Part shown: in pieces, positions 13,851 to 24,040 of the stretch
Position numbering within the stretch: the stretch's first letter is position 1
Layout of the letters: every line of letters starts with the position of its first letter
Notes under the pieces: generated by a model
Databases searched by the model: none
The model's input: the letters and a program-made list of their open reading frames with translations, nothing else
What the model was told of the DNA's origin: nothing
DNA from: Phorcus lineatus
Taxonomy: Eukaryota > Mollusca > Gastropoda > Trochida > Trochidae
Length of the DNA: 64,000 bases
NCBI GenBank assembly: GCA_921293015.1
Contig: OV121095.1
Coordinates: 38,785,484 to 38,849,483 of the forward strand
Direction: 5' to 3'
Program-made: the position numbers and the translations under genes

Positions 13851-15240
13851 GCCACCATGACACACTGATATATACTTTCAGGACCTAAGGGTCATACTGG
13901 ACACCTTAAAACTGTCCAATCACAAATGAGACAAGTTCTGAGGAATATTATTCTTTGATGATCTGTCAACCAATGAAACCCAAGGAAAATATTCTCAGTA
14001 GAGCTGTTTGCCAATGAAATAGGAGCCGGTTGGAAAATCAGTTCCTGGCTTGGCTACATGTTGGTTTCAGCATATGTGGTCCGTCTACGCATGAGCTATG
14101 AATCTAGACTTCCACAAACACGATTTTATTACCCTCGAGAGGGTTCGGTGTTTGCGATGAAAGGCAAGTCGAGTTTTCATGCATCTGCGAGCCAAAATGA
14201 AATTCTGTGCTACGCTTCCCAGCATGAGCGATCTTTATGGAGCTAAATGACTGCTTCAAAGTTACCAAATTGAAAAGGAGCATTAAAGCTGGTTGTTTCC
14301 TTGTGTGATGTGATTTACATGCAAGCTTGATGCACAGGACAGAGGTTTTAAATGGGAACTCTCAAATGTGACGGTTAAGATTCATAATCCTTGAAAAAAT
14401 TATGGATATAAAATGGGAGCTAGGAAACTAAAAACGTCAGGAAGTGTCATGTCCATAACACCAACTGATGATTCACTACTTTCATTTTAGAAATATTTTT
14501 TTTAAGAATCATGACTACCAAATTTATGTTGCAGACTTGAAAATAATACTAAACTGGTAGGCGTTGGCTAGTCCATTATGATAACTGGTATATTCCATGG
14601 ACTAGTTAAAATTTTAGTTGATATGAGATGTATTTGCCAAGCTGTAATCAGTTTGGACTGGTTCAATCAGAAATGAACTGATCCAATTGGCTATTGCATT
14701 GAAAATGGTAAATTCAACCCTTGTTGTCAATTACTTTCTTGTAGACTGATGAAGAAGCTAATTATGTTCATTTGAGAAACACCTATGGATGTTGAACTTG
14801 AATGATCAAGCAAATTTTGTATTTCTGCAAAGAATTAATCTTAAACTAACAAATTATTGATAAAGAACCCGTCAGAAAAATGACAAAATAGGAAAGGCAG
14901 ACTACTTTTTTTTCGCCCACGATCCTGGAAACTGTTGGCGAACAAGACGAAGGAAGGCTCAAGTACACCTAATCTGCAGAAATACTTAACACGGACAGAC
15001 AGTCAAAACAATATTTTTTACAATCAAAATCCTTCTCACTCGATGTCTTTCTCACGATAGTGTCAAATTCAAGATATGTGCTCCGAAAAATTCCTACAGG
15101 AGACAGATCAATTTTCTAAGGTTCATAAACAAATATAAAACCTTCAACAGTCGAGATTTTTTTCTTGTCCATTCAAATTGAATAAGCAGAGGTTGGGTTT
15201 TCCTTTACTTGAACTAGCCCTGATGCAACAACTGACAACC

Positions 15241-15360
15241 CTTGCAAACCTGGTACAATTTCCCATTTGGCAAGTCTAGCATTGCAAACCTGGGACAATT
15301 TCCCATTTGGCAAGTCTAGCATTGCAAACCTGGGACAATTTCCCATTTGGCAAGTCTAGC
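15241..15360. repeat. Three tandem 40-bp copies
   Basis: The unit ATTGCAAACCTGGGACAATT plus TCCCATTTGGCAAGTCTAGC is repeated three times. The first copy differs at two positions. Confidence 0.95.
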
Positions 15361-16278
15361 ATTACAATGCTGAAACTGAGGGCGAAAAATTAATTTGATA
15401 ACAAGAGACTCTTTAAACTTTTGTGATTTGTAGTGTTACAGGCTACAATACCTCACTAATGGTGACAGAGGTAGCAAACTTGAGAACATAGTAAACAAGA
15501 TTTTTGGGGGGGAAGGGTTTGGAAAAGATAAAACTTATTGTAAAGAAAGTTACAGAATTGTTGGTTACTTCTATAAATGGATATGAAATAACTGTTTGTG
15601 AAAACTAATGAAAAAGTCAATTTAGCTTATCTGAAGTGATAGAGATATAAATGAGAAATGGTGCAATGTCGTTCGAAACTGAACAGATATACTTCTGTTA
15701 TAGAATTTCATTAGAAAATTACAAGCCTGATAAGATAACACCAGCACTTGGAAACTCTGCTAGCTTTGGTGACATGCTGTTTCCTTTAATGAAACCAGCT
15801 TGGAGGAGTATTTCACTGATGTGTCTCTGTGTCAGGAAAGCCTGCAACTACATGAAGACACAACTACGGTAGATATAAATGTCTATGTATATAGTCCCTA
15901 GTGACCAATCTGTATAAGGAATCAAAAAATTGCACAAATTCCATCAAAAGACATGATCTTGGAGAGTCTTTTGCAAGAAAAGCTCTTTGTGGAAATGGCT
16001 TCAAATCATAGCTGGTATCATAACCCTTAGACTCCAGTCTGCAGCGACAGGAATTATTCAAGGATATGCAATAGTTATAATTTCATCATCAATTGCAATG
16101 ATGAGAAGAGATCTTCCATCTAAAATCAATGGTCTTCAATGAAAGTCAGGGTCTGCGTACACCATACACATTTGTAAACATGAGAGATATATAATCAAGT
16201 AATTGCAGATGAAGAACAACAAGTCATTGAACTGGTGAGTATTTGGCGAGGCCCCAGCAACTCGATATCTACACAGCG

Positions 16279-16317
16279 AGCGCCCTCTAGTGGAGAACAT
16301 GCACTGCCACCTGGCGA
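16279..16317 (-). promoter_or_regulatory. Pair of CTCF-like motifs
   Basis: Minus 16293-16279 reads CCACTAGAGGGCGCT, a 15/15 match to the vertebrate CTCF core CCASYAGRKGGCRSY. Minus 16317-16303 reads TCGCCAGGTGGCAGT, a 13/15 match in the same orientation. CTCF and its motif are conserved across bilaterians. Whether the site is bound here is unknown. Confidence 0.4.
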
Positions 16318-17066
16318 GAGAAAATATAGTATGCGGATCTCATACCAGCCCCTCAGCTTTGAGTCAGACACAATCAATTTAGATAGAGCTTACACAATAG
16401 CCCTAATTCCCTGGTCTGTTTGATGTTGTAGACAGATTTACATCATTTCTGATATAATGAAAACATATCACTTTCCAAATGACTTGTAGTAAGCTCAGCT
16501 AAGATGCAACACCAGATAGGCAGTTGAGCGTCGAATACAATGGAAATATGGCATCATAAACGGATATAGCACCAGTGAAGATGCTATACGAATCGTTATA
16601 TCCTTGCAAAAGGTTATTATCTATATAAGTGCAACAATATCCCATATTAATAAAAATGCTGTAAAAATGTGTTACATATGTTACATAATGTAGAGTTTAT
16701 CATCCTGGATTGTAAGATAAAATGCAATATAACATCGACAAAGGAGACAATCTAAAGGTTATGATATAAGATTTCATCAAAACTTTGCCTTCCTGGTTGA
16801 TATTGTTAAATGAATCAGTCAACCTAGTTATGCTTACAACAGACTTGTTGCATGTCGGTATTGTGAATTCAAATATGTAAAGAATCAACTCAAAGTTGTT
16901 GATATAACAAAAAGGTACTGCCAAGATGTTCCGACTTCAAACAAAACTGCAAAAACTGGTAAATGACTTTCATTCTCAAAAAATACTTTGAAACTTTGGA
17001 TTCGGCACTGTAAGTGCAAGTGCAAAAAAACGGCTTGAAGACAATGACTTATGACACTGAATTGTT

Positions 17067-17218
17067 TTAACCATTGTGTTGGGCGTGGTAGGATATAGGA
17101 AGCACAAAGGGGAATGGAAGGTGGAAGAGATATGGGCCTGGTTGACTAAGCAAAGGGCACCTGTTTCTTCTCTCAGCTGTGACATTTCCATCACCGGATC
17201 CTCCTACACGACTGGGAC
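17067..17218 (-). CDS. Candidate glypican-type GGSGDG exon (speculative)
   Basis: On the minus strand, after a mediocre acceptor (GCTGTTCCTAG), two bases and 49 codons read PSRVGGSGDGNVTAERRN..., ending in a Pro/Phe/Leu-rich tail and TAA. GGSGDG matches the glycosaminoglycan-attachment neighbourhood of GPC3, and a hydrophobic C-terminal stretch follows. The acidic cluster that normally precedes the Ser-Gly sites is absent here and would have to come from a previous exon. The tail is rich in proline and polar at its very end, which is poor for a GPI signal. The match may be chance. Confidence 0.15.
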
Positions 17219-17639
17219 CTAGGAACAGCTAGTTACACAATTGCAACCACTTACAGACAAAGATCTATAGACACTGCTTTATTCATTCTGCATGGTCTAC
17301 TTCTTTGCCAACTCGCCAAAGGTCTATTTTGTGGTGTCTACCCTTGTGCCAACTCGCCAAAGGTCGCAAATATCGTGAGCATCATCAAAAGATAGGTCAG
17401 TTGGTTCAAGACAAAGTATTCTCAGATCTTCTGACATAACAAAAACATCGAACTAGGGAGGAAGAAGATCATATAGCTGATGACTTTTGTTTAATTGTTT
17501 TTTAGAAACCTCATTTCTTATCAAATCAAAAATGAATTTTTATAGAATGATAACTTTTTATGAGAAACTACTGTCATTAATCAATTTATACTAATAATAA
17601 TGAAAATAATTGCAAATCTCACACCTAATATCCAGTCCA

Positions 17640-17912
17640 GGACTTCTCAATGGCGGTAAGATGTACATTATTACCCTGAGGGAATTGTTCTACAGCAGCT
17701 ACTTAGCGCTTCGCACGACCATATAAGTTCGTTTGTACATCCCATACCTAGGTACAGTCGGGTAGGCCGAATGCAATGTAGATGAAGTGCCTTGCCTAAG
17801 GGCATAACACAGTGTGAAGCCTAGGTCACAAATTTTTTAGCCTCCACCTTGATTAGAACCTGGGGAATTGGCATGAGAGGCCAGCACCTAACCACTACAC
17901 CAACAAGCTCCA
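17640..17912 (-). mobile_element. Second, different tRNA-derived SINE
   Basis: Read on minus, it opens GGAGCTTGTTGGTGTAGTGG with A box TGGTGTAGTGGTTAGGTGC and B box GGTTCTAATC, then a body containing the complement of AAGTGCCTTGCCTAAGGGCA. The body is unlike the five-copy family. The end at about 17640 is approximate. Confidence 0.65.
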
Positions 17913-18062
17913 CACGACATTTACATTATTTCAAGATACAAAAGGAAAATTTGAAATAATATAAATTTTTAAATCTTATTTTCAAAGAACAATTGCTCTT
18001 GAGTGGATGAGCCATTCCCTCCCCCTATTTAACCTAGATACTCCAGACCTTTTAATTTACAG

Positions 18063-18194
18063 ATCAGCCACTGTATTTAGGATATCACACAGACCTCAAA
18101 ATGAACAATCTATTAAGATATCTCAGAGGCGGTCACCCAAACCCCTTGAACAGATCCTGGAGACGAAGAGGACCAAACAGTATCGTTTAGACTG
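18063..18194 (+). other. Open 132-bp segment between splice-like sites, unrecognised
   Basis: The plus strand has CCTTTTAATTTACAG ending at 18062 and GTAAGA at 18195. The 132 bp between are open in the frame reading SATVFRISHRPQNEQ..., 43 full codons rich in Arg, Lys and Gln. The length is a multiple of three, as in a cassette exon. I recognise no domain. The strand is opposite to the glypican, so it would belong to a different transcript or be chance. Confidence 0.2.
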
Positions 18195-18987
18195 GTAAGA
18201 TTCGAGCAGATGTCGATGTTTGCAAGCCTATCAAATTTGCTACTGGCCAGCTGTCCCATCACCAGTTAATTGACTATCACCTCATGCTGAATTACGGGCC
18301 ATGTTGAGAAATTAGCCACATCCTTCCATTTGCTGTTTCCTCTGCCCCCCAAATTTAGATAAGACTGTTTGACTGTGAAGGTGAAAGAAAAGGAGCAAAA
18401 AGGGCCATACATTAAGCCAATCTGCCAACTGTCTGCCCCAGTATAATACAGAGCTAGAGAGAAATATCTAAAATAATTTTCAAAAAAGCCTGAGCAAGTC
18501 TACCATGTTGTAAGAGTCGGGCTTTGTAAAAACTAAAACTTGCCTTACTCTTTTCCAAAAAAGTTATCGTTAGAGAGACATATAGGAAATTGTAACTTAT
18601 TAAAATGTAACATTGTAACAATTTTACCACAATGTCCGAGAGTTTGCAAGTCTTATGATTAAAATATATCTTTACAGAAATCATGAGCAAGTCTAGTGAG
18701 ATGTGAGAGTAAGGCATTGTACAAGGTCTGAAGCCTGCATCTCTCACTCAATAGAGGGGACTGTTAAGACGAGTGCCTTCAAAACACTAAATTTCAGTAG
18801 CAAGAATAAAAGTGTCAGTGGAGGTGATTCCCTGGGTACAAACTAATTTATAACCTGTCATTACAAAAGGAATAACACAAAGTTCTCAAAGCGTGTAACT
18901 TTGCTTCAGTAGCTGAAAATCCTTTCCGGTGATTAATGTTAAATCACACAATGCAAATTAGCAAGATTCAGGTTGGACATTAGCAAA

Positions 18988-19072
18988 AACACCTGGCAGC
19001 TCTCACAGTCGTAATTCTATGAATAACACAGGGAGCAATTTTAGTCGTAATTCTATGAATAACACAGAAAAA
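18988..19072. repeat. Direct repeat AGTCGTAATTCTATGAATAA, two copies
   Basis: The copies extend into CACAG and are separated by about 33 bp. Confidence 0.85.
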
Positions 19073-19559
19073 AGTAGGCTGTAAAAATAAAGCATGTCAT
19101 GAATAAAATCTTAGTAAATTTTAATCAGAAATTCTTAGACAGTGCCTGGCAGCTTAATTATTCTTGTTTGAGAAATATCTCTGGAAATACTATATATTCA
19201 TAACATTTTTTTAGTTTTTTTAGTAATTAATTTTCATTTCCAAATAATTATCTGGAGCCCTGAATTTTTTAAAATAATATCATGGCAGCCATCTTTTCAA
19301 GGGAGAGAACTCCATGCACTACCTCTTTGATTACCCACCTTGAAGTGGCTGATAAGGTTTCCTATGATCCTAACCCTGAACGGGAGGTATCAGAGAGCGT
19401 CTATCTCAACTTGATAAATCTGTTACTCAATAGCACCACTTTACCCATGAAACTTAGCATGAAATGTGCAATTTTCCTATCATACTTTGTCAAAGATAAC
19501 AATGCTTATGTCTTCCCTTGCAACATGACTTTAAAGTTCATGAGTTTGCCTTGAAGTGA

Positions 19560-19720
19560 ATGTATAAATTTCATGTCGAGATGCTCGTCTGTGTAATGAG
19601 GAGTAGAATTTAGAAATGCTTTAAAACACTTGGTGATTTACATGTACACAGTCTTCAGTGTAATGAGTGTAGAATTTGGAAATGTTTTAAACCCTAGGTG
19701 ATTTTTCACGTATACAGAGA
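19560..19720. repeat. Two diverged copies of about 75 bp
   Basis: GTAGAATTTAGAAATGCTTT...TTGGTGATTTACATGTACAC is repeated as GTAGAATTTGGAAATGTTTT...TAGGTGATTTTTCACGTATA. Confidence 0.75.
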
Positions 19721-21234
19721 AACTGTGGCTACCTGTAGATAGGAGAATGTTCATTTCAAGTTAACACAAGACAAAGTAATTAAATAAAATCAACACCAAA
19801 ATTCAAACTCAAAATAAAGTTTACGGAATTTTGCTTGAAATGCCTCGAATAAGATCTTTAATCCTGCAAGTCTCTGAATATTCCTTGATAGCAAATCAAA
19901 AACCACTGGCCAACACAGTTAATGTCCTCTAGTCCTTTATCCTCTTCATTTGCCACTTGGAATGGTTGAGAACTAATTATAAAGTGTAAAATGGTGTCAT
20001 TTAAAATTCAGAATGATTTCAAAGGATAACCAAAACAAGATTGAGTATATCATTTCATAGACTAACACGAGAACAAATAAGTAATTTCTGAAAATGTTTA
20101 AAGCTTGCTTGCTGCGTACATCAACTACCAAAAAAATGAGAAAAATCTCACCTAGCAAGTATTGGCCCTTGCTCTATAACATGGATGCGAGAAACAAGAT
20201 GTTACCAAACGACCCTTACTTCAAGGGCTGGTGATCCACCGTTAAAAGGCTTGGATTATGTCCCCATTTGTCAACTCTGGCTTCCATTACTAAGCAATCG
20301 GCCTGTCCAAATAATAAACAAACCCTCCTACGTGCTTGAAAATGCAACAAAAATGTCACACGTTAGACCGCCACGATAAAACTTCATCTTTGCAGTCACA
20401 ACTGAAGTCGTTTGATGATCAGAAATTGACAAAATGAAAACAAATAGACATAACAATGATTTTGGATGACAAACGGAAGAGAACTTGTACTGAAAAATAT
20501 CTGCATGAAGTTCAAATTTTCTTCATGTTTGTGAAAAGGTCATTGAGAGATTTAATAAACAAATATTCACCCTGTAGTGGCTTTAGTCCTAGGAGAGGGA
20601 TATTTATCAAGGTTGTAAAAAGAAGCAGAGATATGGAAAGTCAACACCATCGGGGTGCAATCTTGAAGATGGCGTAATAGGGACTGTTTAAAAGTAGAAA
20701 TATATTTCATTCTTCACCATTTCCATCTATTTACAAAACTTTAAAGGAATTCTTCCCTGACATTCCAAGTGCTCTTCAGACAGGAAAAATATTGCATCTC
20801 TCAAAGCCGCCTCCTTATTTAAGGGGAATTTTTCCAATTTCAAAGCTTTAGTAAATTTTTTATGGCCCTTTCAAGCTGCCATACTTTTTCACTGCCTACT
20901 AGCCAAAATAAACAGACTTGAGCAATGAAAAAAGGGTACAATTTTTACTCAAGCTTGATCCACAGACCTCGTAATATCTGAGAACTCTCAACATACAAAA
21001 ACAGACTCGTAGGAAACTGGAAGTAAAGCATTGCAACCGGGTTTATGGAAACGATGCAGGCCGCATGATGGAACAAGGTACAGGCACTAAGATGGAATGT
21101 TTCATTATGCTACACAGAGCCGCTTATTTTCTTTGAAAGCAACAGAATTGACACAAATGCCTCCAAAGCCAAGGAGGATTGAACCGCAGACGGAAATCAC
21201 CACATATCTTCACAAAATATGGTTATGAGATCAT

Positions 21235-21299
21235 TTAGAGAAAGAGAAACATTCCCAGAGCTACAGTAGCGGCAAGTTTCAATCTACCAACCTCGCTAT
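21235..21299 (-). CDS. Candidate glypican C-terminal exon: GPI-signal-like tail (speculative)
   Basis: After an acceptor-like CCAACCCCTCCAG (the CAG is at 21300-21302), the minus strand reads two bases and then SEVGRLKLAATVALGMFLFL followed by TAA at 21235. A short polar stretch, about 15 hydrophobic residues and an immediate stop is the usual shape of a GPI-anchor signal, and GPC3 ends in a similar LKL...FFFL-type tail. It lies on the glypican strand about 10 kb downstream of exon B. Against it: it is only 20 codons, the exon before it was not found, no AATAAA was seen in the roughly 600 bp downstream, and hydrophobic frames are common in AT-rich DNA. It competes with the 17067-17218 candidate. 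Confidence 0.25.
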
Positions 21300-21465
21300 C
21301 TGGAGGGGTTGGCAATATTTTGACACCAATATTGTTTCAATAGCCAAGAGTTTCTGCATGCTTGCTGAAAAGAGTGGAATCCCTGTTATCAGTATGGGAA
21401 TAATCATTTGTTGTGTTAAACCGCTACTGACTGACTAAACGGTGCTTATGGTGATGACTTCTGAG

Positions 21466-22075
21466 AAGATCTCAAGAATTACAAAATGTTATAGTGCTCA
21501 GGAAGATCTCAAGAAATAAAATATGTTATAGTGCTCAGGAAGATCTCAAGAATTACAAAATGTTATAGTGCTCAGGAAGATCTCAAGAATTACAAAATGT
21601 TATAGTGCTCAGGAAGATCTCAAGAATTACAAAATGTTATAGTGCTCAGGAAGATCTCAAGAATTACAAAATGTTATAGTGCTCAGGAAGATCTCAAGAA
21701 TTACAAAATGTTATAGTGCTCAGGAAGATCTCAAGAATTACAAAATGTTATAGTGCTCAGGAAGATCTCAAGAATTACAAAATGTTATAGTGCTCAGGAA
21801 GATCTCGAGAGTAGCATAAAGCTAATGTGCTCAGGAAGAACTCAAGAATAACATATCCTGATAACTCAAGAAAAGCATATCCTTAGAACCATTGATAGCA
21901 TAAAGTTATAGTGCTCAGGAAGAACTCAAGAATAACATATCCTGATAACTCAAGAATAGCATATCCTTAGAACCATTGATAGCATAAAGTTATAGTGCTC
22001 AGGAAGAACTCAAGAATAGCATAAAATATAGAGTTCAGGCTGAACTCAAGAATAGCAAAAAGTTACAGTGAAGAA
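21466..22075. repeat. 37-bp array grading into an 84-bp array
   Basis: About ten copies of a 37-bp unit (AAGATCTCAAGAATTACAAA then ATGTTATAGTGCTCAGG) run from 21466 to about 21812. From about 21836 the unit lengthens to about 84 bp, with AAGAACTCAAGAATAACATA and a CCTTAGAACCATTGATAGCA insert, and it decays by 22075. Confidence 0.93.
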
Positions 22076-22820
22076 TGATTTGGGATGATAAATGGAATGT
22101 TGCCCTAGTGTCTTCTGATATCAAACAACAACAAAATGAAAATATAAAACTTTTATCAACTCTGTTGACATATTAGATATCAGAGAAAACTTGATTGAGA
22201 TTCTCTTTAGAAACATATTGAAATTGGCAATCGATCTTGAGGAAAAAAATTTTTTAATCACATTTGCAGCCAGTTTGTCATTATAAAATCATCTCTCTTG
22301 AGGAACTGTATGGTTCAAAATAGACATAATTGTTGGTAACATAAATCCATCAGTCATACCTTAACATCGAAAAAGGACTTTATAGAGGCAGAAAGTGATA
22401 AAATATCCACAATTATTGCTGACACAGATCTACTCATTATAAGAGATTGCCTCTGGCCAAACTTAAACTGTCCTGTTTTGAAATTGGGAAAGAGAAACCC
22501 ATAAAGCTTGAAAGTAATGATTTCCCAGTAGAGTCTGCCAGAGCAGTTCCAAAACATTGAAGCAACAACAAAAACAGATTTAAAAAAGACAACAGTTTCA
22601 TTTTCAGTCATCTAAATCATTATACGATTAATCCTAAACCAAAAGACTGACATAGTGTCACTGTTAAAATTCTTTAAGGATTTTAATGTGAACTTTTCTT
22701 TGCCTAAATTTTAATATTTTGTTTGACATCTTTTATGAATCAATAAATAGTTCACTTTTCAGCGATAGCAAGTCAAAGAACACTCTCATACTCTCAGAAT
22801 TTTTTTAAAGGGGATTCTGT

Positions 22821-23723
22821 CAATCTCATTGAAATGAAATCTACATGCTCCACTACATTACGCCTGTAGATCTCACCAGGCTCCGTTACGTGAGCCGTCA
22901 GGTTTGCCTCTGACATTATTCAAATCAGCCAATCAGCGAATTCGCCCCGTAATCTATGGTGCCGGCGAGTTGCATTTTGCTTGTACGCTTTTCAGATCTC
23001 GGAAACCACAAATATCCGAATGTTTTCCGAATGTCAAACTGCCTAAATACCCGAATTAATGTATTTTGTGTACATTCAATTTACCCTAGCTTGGTCTGTT
23101 GGACAAACAATTTAAATTGAAGCTATGGAGTTATCTTTCGCAAAGCAAAAACTGCATTCCTCAACGTTATCCTTTAGTAGACCGTATCAATCCAAATGTT
23201 TTTCTGGAAACAGTTACGTTGAATAAACGTTTCGTCTTTTAGTTTGTAGTAATCGTTGAATAATTTAAAATTTCGTGAAACAAATTAATCATAAACATGC
23301 TGAGAAACAAAAACAACCAAAACATGTACAAATACCAATACTAAGTTTCTTGATAATTATATATTAGTCATATGCGACGTTTATATGCTAATGAGATTGA
23401 CCCTTGTTTCGTCAAAGACTGAAATGTTATAAGTAAATCTGCTGGGTTAAATGGTATTAATAGACATATGCAAATGACTTTAACTTGTTCTCTGTAAAAT
23501 CGAAAATTTATAAGAGTTTTAACTATAATTACTCGCAATCTATTTGAAGGCAACCAAGAGACGCACATTGTGATTGCTTGTTAGGTATCTGTGGCAAGCC
23601 AATGACAATTTTAGGTCAAACTGAAGCAAAGGTTAACCTGACGGCTTGAGTAAGGGAGCCTAGTGAGATCTATAATCTGCGTAACGTAGTGTAGCAATGT
23701 TAGATTTTATTTTAATGAGATTG
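22821..23723. mobile_element. Long-TIR DNA transposon, 903 bp, with perfect 10-bp target duplication
   Basis: Terminal inverted repeats of about 84-89 bp (22821-22904 and 23635-23723) begin CAATCTCATT and include TTACGC, TAGATCTCAC, AGGCTCC and AGCCGTCAGGTT. The element is flanked by identical GGGATTCTGT at 22811-22820 and 23724-23733. Long TIRs with a 9-10 bp duplication fit Mutator-like elements; IS4EU-type elements are the other option. The interior has no transposase-length frame, so it is non-autonomous. The near-intact TIRs and duplication suggest a fairly recent insertion. Confidence 0.88.
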
Positions 23724-24040
23724 GGGATTCTGTATGATTTCAATACATCCTAGAGAAGAGTCCTTCTTCAAGATTGTGCAAGAAATTGGAGCCTTAACTA
23801 AGTCTAGGTCATAATTTAGCCAGACAAAACTTTGGAAATACACATGAACTACAATACAAAGAAATAAATATCGAAAGGCATAATTCATTTAAAAAATATA
23901 TTTTTGGACTAAATTAAAGTCTACATTGAGAACTGAACCTCCGTAAAAAATACTCATGTCAACTATCCTTTTAAGTACCAGTTCTTTTCACTGAAGCTGA
24001 TACACAGAAATGTCCTAGTTACATATTTCACCCAAGCTTC

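Larger units (their letters stand above)
13860..17060. other. Non-coding apart from the 40-bp repeat and CTCF-like pair
   Basis: Frames up to about 73 codons occur on both strands without splice sites or domains that I can recognise. Confidence 0.55.
18200..21230. other. Non-coding, small duplications only
   Basis: Holds two small direct duplications. The 90-codon plus frame at 19282-19554 (MAAIFSRERTPCTTSL...) has no recognised domain. CpG-poor and AT-rich. Confidence 0.55.

Noticed and set aside
19875..19975. Acidic minus frame (NEEDKGLEDINC) as the glypican acidic exon
   Set aside because: The acidic stretch is short, there is no Ser-Gly and no donor, and the acceptor is poor.
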